This document shows positions 43,769 to 54,670 of a stretch of 64,000 nucleotides of DNA, in pieces. Below the pieces are notes generated by a model, which ran no database searches, was not told where the DNA came from, and saw only the letters and a list, made by a program, of their open reading frames with translations. How positions within the stretch are numbered: position 1 is the first letter of the stretch; each line of letters begins with the position of its first letter. Source of the DNA: Armigeres subalbatus (lineage: Eukaryota > Arthropoda > Insecta > Diptera > Culicidae); NCBI RefSeq assembly GCF_024139115.2, contig NC_085141.1, forward strand, positions 401,581,659 to 401,645,658, written 5' to 3'. Made by a program: the position numbers and the translations under genes.

Positions 43769-43848
43769 ACTGCCGCTAACAGCAAGTCGAGCACATCTGT
43801 ATATGGAGCCCCATATATAGATGTGCTCGACTTGCGGTTAGCGGCAGT
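43769..43848. repeat. 80-bp near-perfect palindrome
   Basis: ACTGCCGCTAAC then AGCAAGTCGAGCACATCT on the left, mirrored by AGATGTGCTCGACTTGC and GGTTAGCGGCAGT on the right, with a short loop. It could be a miniature element or a hairpin left by a repair event. Confidence 0.8.
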
Positions 43849-43959
43849 CTAGCTGCGACCAATTCCTATCCAATCCGTCCAATTCCTATTCTTTGAATGC
43901 ACATCTTTACGAGTGGGGGTGTCAGAAGGCAATTTTGGGTTTGCCGCGCAGATTATCAA

Positions 43960-44090
43960 GATATTGACCATGCCGTTTGGCCGAAACCCATCCGGCAGAA
44001 CAGGTCATATGGCCGAACAGGACATTTGGCCGAATAGGTTATTTAGCTAAACAGATTATTTGGCTAAATAGGTCATTTGACCGAAGTGAG
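43960..44090. repeat. ~20-bp minisatellite of the GGCCGAA.AGGTCATTT type
   Basis: Several units such as GGCCGAACAGGACATTT, GGCCGAATAGGTTATTT and GGCTAAATAGGTCATTT in tandem. The same motif family recurs at 44884-45000, 52300-52360 and 54330-54385. Confidence 0.75.
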
Positions 44091-44880
44091 AAGTGAAACG
44101 TCTCACTACTCACTCCACTTCTATCTTCCCACAGTGAGAAGTGAAACGTCTAAATTCTCACTCTCCATTTCTCACTTTTTACTGTAAAAAGTGAGTAGGG
44201 CAAAGTGTGTAGTGAGACGTCTCACTTTTTACAGTGAGAAGTGAGAAATGCGAAGTGAGAATTTAGACGTCTCACTTCTCACTTCTCATTTTTCACTTTT
44301 CACTGTGAAATGTTAGTAGTGAGATGTTTTACTTCTCACTTCGCACTTTTCCCTTTTCACAGTGAGAAATGAAAAATAAGGAGTAAGAAGTGAGACGTCA
44401 CAATTCTCATCCTTTATTTCTTATTTCTAACAGTAAAAAGTGAGTAGTGAGACATCTCATTACTTTGTGCTTCTGATTTTTTACAGCAAGAAGTGAGAAG
44501 TGAGACGTCTCACTACTCATTTATCATTTCTCACTGCTCACAGTAAAAAAGTAAGAAGCCGACGAAGAAGTGAGTAGTGAGGCTTCTCACTTCTCACATC
44601 GCACTACTCACTTTTCACAGTGAGATGTCTCACTTCTCACTTCTCATTTCGTACTTCTCGAGGAGTGAGACACTAACCACTCACTTCGCGCTTCTTACTT
44701 TTTACAGTGAGAAAAGAGGAGTGAGAATTGCGACGTATTACTTTTCACTTCTCTTTTCATATTTCTCATTGTGATGAGAAGTGAGAAGATAGTAGTGAGA
44801 CGTCTCACTTCTCACTTCGCACTACTCACTTTTCACAGTGAGTGTGCTCGCTTGTCACACCTCATTTCTCACATTTCAAA
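44088..44880. repeat. GTGAGACGTCTCAC satellite
   Basis: Tandem ~100-120 bp units made of alternating GTGAGAAGTGAG and its complement CTCACTTCTCAC around the perfect palindrome GTGAGACGTCTCAC, with spacers TTTTCACAGTGAGAA. Fragments of the same satellite lie at 52200-52290 and 54548-54668. Confidence 0.85.
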
Positions 44881-45329
44881 TGACCTATTCGGCGAAATTT
44901 CCCACTCGGTCAGATGACATATTCGGCCACAAGTATTATTCGGCCAAATATCCAAACTATTCGGCCACATGTATTATTCGGCGAAATGACCTGATCGGCC
45001 GGCATCGTTATTGGTCCTTTATTAACCTTCTTCGGATATTAAAAAAAACTAAGACATTGGGGTCATATTGACCCAGAAATGTAAATGCTTATAAAACAGT
45101 CAAATTATAACCAAATTACAAAGTTTACATATCGTTCGAATGATAAACTCATCAATGTTGTGGCTAATTGATGATATGATGGTACAGGAAAAAATGGCTA
45201 CTGGGAAACGACTTTCATAGGGATCTTGTCGATCATATAAGGAGAGCATAAACATCGCTCCATATATGTCTTTCGGTGGACAATTCTTCATAGGATCTCA
45301 TAATACGAAGATGTATGGTTCATGAGAGA

Positions 45330-46450
45330 GTTTCCGATGAATATGGCCACACCTGGTACATGTAAGGTGCCCCAGGGAACCCGCAGGAAGGGACATTTCC
45401 GTTTAGCACCAAAATATACCGTGCGGCGGTTCTGTCGTCATGATTTTCCACAAAATAGATGATAATGCGCTCGAAATCGCTAAGTGACCACATTGGCCAC
45501 TCTTGGAACCTCTGAGGTGCCTTTGGGGAACCCATAAAGGGGACCTTTTCGTTTTAACACCAAAATATGCCGTGCGACGGCTCTTCTAACATGATTTTTA
45601 ACCAAACAGATGGTTCTGCGCTTGAAATCAATAAATGACCACATTGGCCGCTCCTGGTACATGCAAGGTGCCCGAGGGAACCCGTAGGAGAGGACATTTC
45701 CGTTTTAGCACCAAAATATGCCGTGCGGCGGCTCTTTCGTCATGATTTTCCACAAAATAGATGATTATGCGCTCGAAATCGATAAGTGACCTCTTTGGCC
45801 ACTCTTGGAGCCTATGAGGTGCCTAGGGAACCCGGAAAAGAGGACATTTCCGTTTTATCACCAAAATATGCCTTGCGGCAGCTTTTTCTTAAAATTTATT
45901 ATCGTGATTTTTTATTTTACAGATATGTATCATGCGGCAGCTCTTTCGTCATGATTTCCCACAAAATAGATGATAATGCGCTTGAAATCGATAATTGACC
46001 ACATTGGCCGTTCTTGGAGTCTACCAGGGGCCTCCAGGGAACCCGTAGAATGGGATATTTCCGTTTTTAACACCGAAATATGCCGAGCGGTGAATCTGTG
46101 TTTTCCCACCAAAGAGATGGTTATTCTCTCGAAATCAATAAGTGACCACATTGGCCACTCTTGAACCTATGAGGTGCCCTTGGGGAACCCGTAGAAAGGG
46201 ACATTTCCGATTAACACTGAAATATGTCGTGCGGTGGCTCTTTCGTCATGATTTTCCACAAAATAGATGATTATGCGCTTGAAATCGATAAGTGACCACA
46301 TTGGCCACTTTTGGAACCAATAAGATGCCTACGGGGAACCCGTAGATGGTGACATTTCCGTTTTATACCGAAATGAATAAGTGACCACATTTTCCATTTT
46401 GGAACCTATGAAGTACCGCCGTGGAGTTCATAGGAGAGGACATTTCCGTG
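45330..46450. repeat. ~150-bp satellite, left arm
   Basis: About seven units with GACCACATTGGCCACTCTTGG, GGAACCCGTAG, GACATTTCCGTTTTA, ATATGCCGTGCGGCGGCTC and TTTTCCACAAAATAGATGA in order, spaced 145-155 bp (one longer). Confidence 0.85.
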
Positions 46451-46470
46451 CTTACTCTTACTCTTACTTA

Positions 46471-46907
46471 GGGCCGATGCCCACGTAGCGTGTTTTCAAG
46501 CTGCGTGCACGCCGCGTCCACGCAAGGTATCCGGCATCAAATCTCGCGCTTAGTTTCATAGGGGCGTAACTGTATTGATCGATTTCTCTTAATCGATTTT
46601 ATATTTTGTTAATAACTCAATTGTTTCAAAACCTACAACCGTGATTATTGATTCTGGTGCAAGATACAATCATCCTTTATCACACCAAACTATTAAATCA
46701 TCGACAAACTAGCGCAATTTGGTACAATAATAAAAAGAAAACATCGACGAAGAGAAATCGATCAATACAGTTACGCCCCTATGAAACTAAGCGCGAGAAA
46801 TGTAGTCGTGCAAACGTTTACGTGTGCATTACTCCATTTGATGCTGGGTACCTTGCGTGAACGCGGCGTGCAAGCAGCGTGAAAAAACTTTACGTGGACA
46901 TCGGCCC
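46471..46907. mobile_element. Harbinger-type MITE, 437 bp, TTA target duplication
   Basis: The termini are GGGCCGATGCCCACGTA and, inverted, GGGCCGATGTCCACGTA. TTA lies at 46468-46470 and 46908-46910. Inner arms also mirror each other (GCGCTTAGTTTCATAGGGGC, then ACAGTTACGCCCCTATGAA), so almost the whole element is palindromic. It lies at the centre of the foldback element. Confidence 0.87.
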
Positions 46908-47284
46908 TTAAAGTCATGCCGTGCAGCGGCTCTTTCACTATAATTTTCCATCAAATAGTTGGTTATGCTTTTGAAATCTAATATCAACCCGGGGGATCCC
47001 CAGGCCCAGTTTCGGTAATTGTGGAGTGCCGTTAAGAATTCATTGAAAGTGTCTGTGCACACAAAATCTCACTCACTTTTTAGGAACTTTTCCTTAACCG
47101 AATTGCTCGCAGTAAATAGCATTCGACAGCCAGATCGGACTATGGGCTCCGATGTTATGGCCAAAGTACTAATTTCAGCAGCTGCATGGGAAAATCACTT
47201 TTCTGTCACTTATGCTCATCCGATTGGCTTGCAATAAGTTGCGTTCAGCAGAAAATTTTAGAATGCAAATAAACAAATATGAAA

Positions 47285-47605
47285 AATAAGAGCTATATAC
47301 CTACTAGCGAAAGAAACCCAGCTTTGCCCGGGTGTTACAAATGTCACATGCTGAACTATTTGCAGCACCGCACTCTAGATCAATTTCCGTGCGTTTGTTT
47401 TGTTTTCCTCAACAGCTGACCCAAAATTGTAATCTAATGATTGTTTACATTTCCCCGTTAAATTAACCAACTTTTTGTATATAAAAACCTTGCGGACCCC
47501 AAAACCAATCGATTAGCGAAAAAAATTGTAAATCGGTCAATCCTTTCGTGAGGTAAATCGTCAGGAAGGAAATCTCAACTCATTTTTATTATATAGAAGA
47601 TTAGT
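47285..47605. repeat. Unclassified interspersed-repeat-like sequence
   Basis: ACTAGCGAAAGAAACCCAGC then TTTGCCCGGGTGTTAC at the left and a TTTTATTATATAGAAGAT end at the right resemble widespread arthropod repeat termini. I recognise the style but not the family. Confidence 0.35.
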
Positions 47606-47949
47606 GTTACATTAGACTATTCTTATATATTTCTCAACCCTTTTGAACGAACGATAAAGGCACCATCACCACTAGGTAGATTAATCTTGTTTTTTTTCTA
47701 TCAAATAGGTCATTCATACTGAACTTAATATCTACAACCTACAAAGGTACCCGCAGGAGTTTCACAGAAGGAGAGATTTTTTATATCGAAATGTTGCGTT
47801 TTCATTGTCCACGGCGATCGGTGAAAACCTTAAACTTCTATGAGTCGATATTGAAGGGACCATCGACTAATGGTAATATCGGGATGCGGAATAGAAAATA
47901 CTTGGAGAGCTGTTCGAAGGAATCATCACAGTAGCCCAGAAACTATTTT

Positions 47950-48900
47950 TAATTTGACTCAGTACTCAATTTCAAATGAAGAACAATTTCAAGAGAATAC
48001 ACAACTTTTTCAAGACTTGTGGCCAGGGTAGACAATGATAGACGAAGATAGAGCTGCCGCAAGCGGCACAGTTCATTTGATATAACCATGAAAATGTCCT
48101 CTCCTACGGGTTCGCAGGGCATCTCAAAGATTCCAAGAGTAGACAATATCACTAATCAACTTCAAGCACATGACCATCTGTTTGATAGAAAATAACAAAG
48201 AAAGAGCCACCGCACGTCATAATTTGGTGCTAAAATGGAAATGTACTCTTCTACGGGCTCCCGGGGGCACCTCATAGGTTCTAAGGGTGGACAATATGTC
48301 AATAATCTATTTTGAGGGCACCTATTTGGAGGAAAATCACGACGAAAGAGCCACCGCATGACATATGTTGGTGTAAAAATGGAAATGTCATCTTCTACGT
48401 GTTCTCCGAGGGAGCCTCATAGGTTTCAAATGTAGCCAATGTGGTCACTTATCGATTTCGAGCGCACGTCCCTCTGTTTGATGGGACAACACCAAAATAG
48501 CCGCCACACGGCTTATATTGGTGTAAAAATGGAAATGTCCCCTTCTACAGGTTCCCTGGGGCCCCTCATAGGTTCCAAGAGTGGCCAATGTGGTTACTTA
48601 TCGATTTTAAGCGCATAATCATCTATTTTGTGAAAAATCATAACAAAAGAGACACCTCACGGCATATTTTCGTGCTAAAACGGAAATGTCTTCTCAAACA
48701 GGTTCCCTGGAGGAGCCTTGCATGTACCAGGAGTGGCCAATGTGGTCATTTATCGACTTCAAGCGCATAACCATCTGTTTGGTGGAAAATCATGACAAAG
48801 ATCCACCGCACGGCATATTTCGGTGCTAAAACGGAAATGTCCCCTCCTGCGCGTTCCCCGGGGCACCTTGCATGTAACAGGAGTGGCCACTTTCGTCGGA
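47950..48900. repeat. ~150-bp satellite, right arm (inverted)
   Basis: About six units that are the reverse complement of those at 45330-46450 (CCAAGAGTGGCCAATGTGGT, AAAATGGAAATGTC, GAGCCACCGCA), again spaced about 150 bp. Confidence 0.83.
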
Positions 48901-49365
48901 AGCCCTCTCATGGACCATGCATTACCGTTTTAAGAGAATATATGAAGAGTTAGCGATAGAATGGCATATATGGAGCGATTTTTATGCTCCCCTTATATGA
49001 CCGACAAGGTCCCCGTGGAAGTCGTTTCCCGGTGGCCATTGTCTCCAGAACCAGCAGATCACCACATAGCCACAAAATTGATGAGCTTATCTTTTGAACG
49101 GTATATAAACTTTGTAATTCGGTTATAATTTGACTGTTTTATAAGCTTTTACATTTCTGGGTCAATATGACCCTAACATCTTATTCGTAACTTTTTTGTG
49201 GGGTCGTTCCTGTTGCACCTTGAAATACTTTTTTCATGTCAGATGCTTCATTTCCACAAAATATTAAAAGTCAAGAAATTTCAGAACGATCGGATTATCA
49301 GGTAAAAAGTTATTCTACTTTGAAGTTTCGTTTTGGGTTATATTGACCCCAACATCTTACTAAGG

Positions 49366-50134
49366 TTAAAGATTGAAACAAATTGTCAAACACAAAATAC
49401 AAACATTGTTACGTATACGTAAATGCTTGTATCGTTTAATTATGTTAATCCACAATAGTGCCACCGGTTATTAGCTCTGATTATTTCTAGACCAACATTT
49501 TCAAATGTTGGTCTAGATTTTCTCAATAAACCTCTGAAGGTATATTCGGAAATTTCGACCAGTGCTGAAGCGAATAAATCGCCGGATCGGAAAAATTTTC
49601 AGGGATAATTTTCAAGTTCAAACATTCTGAAATTTGGCTACAAAAATCTTCTATACGAAGAGAGTCTACAGGCCAAATTTGAGCATAGTTCTAAAGAAAA
49701 CCAGCGCCGTTGTTAATCATTTGATCGTTTGAGTCACTGAAACTTGCGCACTGAGAATGTTTGACATAATGAACGTTAGGGATTCTTACCTATACCTACG
49801 ATGGTCGTACACTCCGTGTTGTCTGCCCCACTTAAACGTCGATGCTTCATGGTCGACTAGACCAATCAACGATGGAGAAGGGGTTATTAAAGTAAAAACT
49901 AGCTAGGTGAGCCTAAGGTGATTTGGTCAAGGCAAGACTAAAGAGGACTGATGTAGCAATATTAGAGCAAATTCATTGCAAGACCATCCGATGACCACGG
50001 ATGGTATCTGAGCGGTTCTCCGGATGTTCCAGAATTCATTCCAGAAAGATGCGACTCTTTCCAAACCGATTGTTGTAACAATGTGAAAGTAAAATCATTG
50101 TAAGGACCTTCTATTGACCACGAGTGGTATCTGA
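49366..50134. repeat. Segmental duplication, copy 2
   Basis: Matches 42762-43728 in the same orientation. It starts exactly at the TTAA that closes the foldback element. It lacks the hAT-type MITE of copy 1 and, near 49460-49520, replaces about 60 bp by a hairpin insertion. Confidence 0.85.
49486..49517. repeat. 32-bp perfect hairpin unique to segment copy 2
   Basis: TCTAGACCAACATTT, a 2-base loop TC, then the exact reverse complement. Absent from the corresponding place in copy 1, where TTATATTTTTCTCAATAAACC is continuous. Confidence 0.9.
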
Positions 50135-50230
50135 TCCAAAATGCAGCAATTTCTTTCAAATTGTTTGTTGTAGCATTGTTAAAGCAATATCTTTGCAAGG
50201 ACCACTAGTTGACCATGGATGACTACTAAG

Positions 50231-50327
50231 TGACCTGCTGAAGCAGCGAGCTAGATGGGCAGACCAGGTGCAAAACGACTTGGCGAGCGTGCGTAAACTA
50301 AATAAATGAATGAATTACTGAAATTAT
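50231..50327 (+). pseudogene. RTE-clade 3'-end remnant
   Basis: An open stretch RARWADQVQNDLASVRKLNK followed by TGA and an AAATAAATGAATGAAT tail. This is the conserved last segment of RTE-type ORF2 (compare the WxDQVEDDL block near 38724) with its simple-sequence tail. Confidence 0.6.
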
Positions 50328-50349
50328 TACTAAATTTTAGCTTAGTTAT

Positions 50350-50801
50350 TAGCATTAGCATTAGTATTAGCATTGAGCATTTCGCACAAATTCGTAGGTG
50401 GTACAAGCCAAGACTATTGTATGAGAGTAGCAACACTTTCCATCCGTTTCCATAGATATTGATTTGGGACTAATAACTATCTCTTAGGTGAAAGCAATGC
50501 ACTCTTCAATAGTCAAGATCTGTCCTGGCCAAGTCTTTGCGAATGCTGAGAAAGGGGAAGGATGGTTGGACACCTACTTAAGAAAGATGCAGAGAACTGT
50601 ATGACCTCTCATAGGTGCCACGGGAGGTTTTTGGATTGTGTGGAAGGATATAACAGTAGAAATCGTTTTGGTAGAACGTGAAACACAGAAAGAACTAAGA
50701 TAGAAATACAAAGTATGAAAGGGACCAGCCTGGAATTGAAACCACGACTTCCTGCTTATAAGGCAGAAGCGGTAGCCACTAGACCACCGAGCTAGCTCGT
50801 C
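50350..50801 (-). mobile_element. tRNA-derived SINE, 452 bp, with 22-bp perfect target duplication
   Basis: The same 22 bases (TACTAAATTT...TTAT) occur at 50328-50349 and 50802-50823. On the minus strand it starts AGACGAGCTAGCTCGG, with A-box-like TGGTCTAGTGGCTACCGC and B box GGTTTCAATTCC. It ends in a (TAATGC)n-type tail (50350-50382 on the plus strand). The head resembles the SINE part of the element at 59761-60692. Identical duplications suggest a fairly recent insertion. Confidence 0.88.
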
Positions 50802-50823
50802 TACTAAATTTTAGCTTAGTTAT

Positions 50824-51300
50824 GGGTCGAAAAATTATTTGTTATGGAATCTTATGAACTATTTTATGGATTTATGGTAGCGTTTTCTGGAACATTTGGA
50901 TGTTATTTAGGGATCGTTTTTCATTTTTCATGGATCCGTCTTCATCGTTTATATGCAAAAGTTGGTTTTGCCATTATCGCTCCGGTTCCTCATCCGATGT
51001 GAGGTTTTCAATCCATTGGTGAAACTTCGAAAAGGTGCTCGAACGACACCCTCAAACTCGTTTCATGATTATTTAACATTGGTACATGACGCTGCAGGTA
51101 AGCCCATATTCGTTTGACAACAATCGTGCTAACTTCTTCAGTTCTTCTGTTATTTTTGATATGTCCATGAAGCTGATGTTCATGGAATAGCAGGTTTCCT
51201 GCGAAAGGAGGTCATACCTCCATTATTTACAAGCAAATACGTGCAGGCCAGCGAGGAGAGAAGTTTTTTCACAAATGGGTCAGAAAACGGATGACTTCAC
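50824..51300. other. Noncoding
   Basis: No supported gene or element. Confidence 0.45.
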
Positions 51301-51329
51301 TACTGTTTGGTTATTTTAAACGTTTGCAT

Positions 51330-51733
51330 AGCGTCTACTTTAAGTTCCGTGTATAAATATTGCAGAGCTAGTAGCTTTAGCTATACACTATTCACTCGAG
51401 CAAATCGCATCACTGCCTCCTGGACACTTTTTCATATTTACCGACCGTCTAAGTTCCCTGGAGGCTGTTCGGTCGATGAAACCGGCTAAGCACTCAGCGT
51501 ATTTTCTGAACAGGATACGGAAAGCACTGAGTGCTTTTTCAAAACGGTCTTACACAATAACCATGACTTGGGTCTCGTCACATTGCTGGACTCCGGGAAA
51601 TGAGAAAGCAGACTCTTTGACTAAGGTGGGCGCTATGGAAGGTGATATTTTCGATCGACAAATAACTTTCGATGATTTTTTTTACATTTGTTCGTCAGTA
51701 AACCTTGACAAACGGGTAGATAACTGTATATAA
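51330..51733 (+). pseudogene. RNase H domain remnant of an I-type non-LTR element
   Basis: TMTWVSSHCWTPGNEKADSLTK followed by VGAMEGDIFDRQITFDDFF, in one frame from about 51476 to 51733, is the end of the RNase H domain found in I-clade and related non-LTR retrotransposons of mosquitoes. The usual catalytic His and Asp region (SHC..PGNEKAD) is kept. Upstream at 51330-51475 a second frame may hold earlier RNase H sequence. No RT is nearby, so this is a fragment. Confidence 0.7.
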
Positions 51734-52195
51734 TTCGTCCGCAGTTGTCGAAGTTCGAAAAATTGAGTATGGGACGAGACTTCATTCGAAATATGTGTCG
51801 TCTAATTCCAATTCCTACTCTTTAAATGGATATCTTTCCGAGGCAACTCTGCGTTTACGGCGCAGATTATTAGGGTATTGACCATGACCAACTCCGTTTG
51901 CCAACAGCGGGCTGATGATCATTCGGCACAACTTTCCTGTCTTTGTCTTTCAAGTGATAGTATTCACCCATGCATTTATATAGAGCCGCCACTTTCACGC
52001 TCCAGCGAGTGAACTGAATGGAGACTATCACTACGGGCTGCGTGTGCAATGCGAAAATGGTCTTTTGTTTACTTTATCTTTGATTGTTGCTGCTAACCAT
52101 TTTCAGTTTTCACTGCTAGGAAGTGAGTTGAACAGGCAATGGCATCAATATCCTACAAATATCAGTCACTGACTGAGACTGAGAATTCGCACCAC
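51734..52195. other. Noncoding
   Basis: No supported gene or element. Confidence 0.45.
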
Positions 52196-52365
52196 TTAGC
52201 ACCTGAGACTTCTCACTTCGCACTACTCTTTTTTCACAGTGAGAAGTGGGAAATAAGTAGCTCGCTTGTCACACCTCATTTCTCACATTTCAAATAACCT
52301 ATTCGGCGAAATTTCATGTAGCCAAAGCCAAACTTTCAAAAGCCAAACTATTCGGCCGATTCTAT

Positions 52366-52550
52366 CACAAACGCCCGAATGACAAACGCCCGAATGTAAC
52401 AGTCGCCCGAATTCCATTCGCCCGAAAAGACCAAACGCCCGAAAAGACCATTCGCCCGAATGGACCACTCGCCCGAATGGACCATTCGCCCGAATGGACC
52501 ACTCGCCCGAATGGATCACTCGCCCGAATGGACCATTCGCCCGAATAGGT
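52366..52550. repeat. 17-bp minisatellite CGCCCGAATGGACCA(T/C)T
   Basis: About ten units; the GAATGGACCATTC core is a near-palindrome. Inverted counterpart at 54127-54325. Confidence 0.88.
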
Positions 52551-52959
52551 CATATATTTATGTATACCTCCAGATTCTAAAACAACATGTAATTTTTCCC
52601 AAACAAATTCTTCTATTAAAATACAAAAATATGCCAATCACCTGGAATATATGAACATACCAGTTTGTCTAGTTTTTCATTCTTTTCTGCTATTTTAGAT
52701 GTCTTCTTAGCTTTTAGTGGTCGTAGGGTATCAGTGGTCGCATTTCTTTCTTCTAGTTGGAACTGTTTTGGAACGCTGTAAAACTGCTCGTTTCAAAAGC
52801 GTATTCCACTTATTGTGCCACCCTAAAACGTTATTGAAAATTCGAGGAATACTGTTTAGGGTATTTTTATAGACCGACCATAATGAAGGGGAAAAAAGTG
52901 GGTCTCTAGTGGTCTTTTTGTGCGTTGATTAGTGACCATTCATTTTTACATGAGTCCGC

Positions 52960-53110
52960 TACGTTAGGCATAATGGACGTAACGCATTACGGACGTTAGG
53001 GATAATGTACGTTAGGCATAATGGTTGTTTGGCATAATTCTGCCTTCTTTATGTCATGGGCTGTTCTTTGGGTCATTTATGTATAACGTCCATTATGCTT
53101 AACGGGTACA
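52960..53110. repeat. ACGTTAGGCATAATGG minisatellite
   Basis: Units TTAGGCATAATGGACGTAACGC, GGACGTTAGGGATAATGTACG, TTAGGCATAATGGTTGTTTGG in tandem, then an inverse TAACGTCCATTATGCTTAACG at 53083-53103. It lies at the centre of the foldback structure. Confidence 0.7.
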
Positions 53111-54126
53111 CCCCATTGTTTCATATGTTCCCGTATTTTAGCATTAATAATAGGAGATCGAATCGACGGGGTTGACCTTCGCCTACAGTTCCGTGAATTG
53201 TGAACACTTGAGCAAATTGTTATGGAGCAGTTGTGAATGTTCCGTCAATTATCCAAATTTTGGCTTGTGCTTACAATACTGAATGATGTGTTCAAGGAAA
53301 TAGAAAGAACGTCCCATCATTACCATGGATGGTCGATCGCAAGAAAGGTTCTGCGTCCAATGTTGTCATATAGCATCTGTCGATATGCTCATGTATATCG
53401 TCACATTCTGTAGGTTGTAAGAGTGCATCACGTCACCACCTGCGTTACATTATACGACGTGGCTCGGTTTTGCTTATCCTTAAAACGAATTTTGCTTGAA
53501 CCTTAATACTTAGGGAAAAAATCATGTCTTCAATACATTTAGAAAGAACAATGTATGAAGAAAAGAAGGGTGAATTCCTATTTGCGCCTCTTATTTTTGA
53601 CGATTGGTTTAAATAAATACCCTTGCAACGCTATTTTTCGCTACAGCTCTAATTATTCCGTCAGGTTTTGATTCATTTCAGGATGTTTGTGGACCGGTAT
53701 AAGTGACCAGCATACAGAAAACATATTTTAATATCTGATTCTCTCAACAATGCTGAGCGATGACAGTGACAGTGATAGTAGATTTTATGTATAATCAATG
53801 TTAAATGGGGCTTTATACCTCGGGAAAGTTTTCCGCCGGATTTAATACCTGTGCCCTAGGGAATAAATCTGCGGACCAAATTCCCGAGGTGTGAAGCTAC
53901 CTTGAAGGACTTTATGAATACGTATATAAAGAAATCAAGTCATTATTTAAATATTATAAAAAAGAAAGTTCACAACGTCGTTATTTTTCTTATTATTTCA
54001 CACATAAACGAATCGAATATTTAGATACATGTGAAAGACGTGTACAACAAAATATGAGATAAGCAGCAAATCAAATATACTATTTCTTTTTATTAGTCAT
54101 AAAAATCTTCTCATCAAGTAAGGTGA

Positions 54127-54325
54127 TGAGTTTATTCGGGCATGTAGTCTATTCGGGCGAATGATCCATTCGGGCGAATGTTTTTCAGGCGAGTGGTCCA
54201 TTCGGGCGAATGGTCTTTTCAGGTGTTTGGTCTTTTCGGGCGTTTGGTCTATTCGGACGAATGGAATTCGGGCGTTTGTCATTCGGGCGAATGGAATTCG
54301 GGCGAGTGTCATTCGGGCGTTTGTG
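54127..54325. repeat. Inverted counterpart of the 17-bp minisatellite
   Basis: Tandem ATTCGGGCGAATGGTC and TTCGGGCGTTTGGTC units, the reverse complement of 52366-52550. Confidence 0.86.
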
Positions 54326-54670
54326 ATAGAACCTATTCGGCCATATGTATTATTCGGCCAAATGACCTAATCGGCCGGCATCGTTATTGGTCCTATATTA
54401 ATGGAACCCCAAATCATATACAGTAAGAATAACTTTATAATCCCAAGAAGACTATTTCATTCGTGAGTTGTGCATATTTGTTGTATCTTGGTCAATAACG
54501 ACTAGCAACTACGATGTGTACAGTAAATCAAGCCAAGCTAATATTGGATGTGTGAAGTGAGAAATGAAAAGTAAGAAGTGATAAGAGAGAACTAAGTAGT
54601 GAGAAACGAGAATTACGAAAAGAGATTTGAGGACTGAAAAGTGAACAGTAAGAAGTGAGCAGTGAGACGG

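Larger units (their letters stand above)
45026..49365. mobile_element. 4.3 kb TTAA-flanked foldback element with satellite arms
   Basis: TTAA lies at 45022-45025 and 49366-49369. The ends begin CCTTCTTC and, inverted, CCTTAGTAAGA, and both reach a (T)TGGGGTCA.TAT block within 40 bp. The arm 45070-45290 is the diverged reverse complement of 48935-49180. Inside, ~150-bp units run leftward-to-rightward at 45330-46450 and in inverse orientation at 47950-48900. The centre carries a separate MITE (46471-46907) and another repeat (47285-47605). No coding capacity. It shares the TTAACCTT/GGGTCAATATGACCC end style with 25314-26619. Confidence 0.75.
52196..54670. mobile_element. Foldback structure with mirrored satellite blocks
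   Basis: Left arm order: CTCACTTC-type satellite (52200-52290), TTCGGCGAA/TTCGGCC block (52300-52365), CGCCCGAATGGACCATT minisatellite (52366-52550). Right arm order, inverted: minisatellite AATGGTCCATTCGGGCG (54127-54325), TTCGGCC block (54330-54385), GTGAGAAGTG satellite (54548-54668). GATTCTATCACAAACGCCCG on the left mirrors CGGGCGTTTGTGATAGAACC on the right. The 1.5 kb centre has no gene. Confidence 0.7.
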
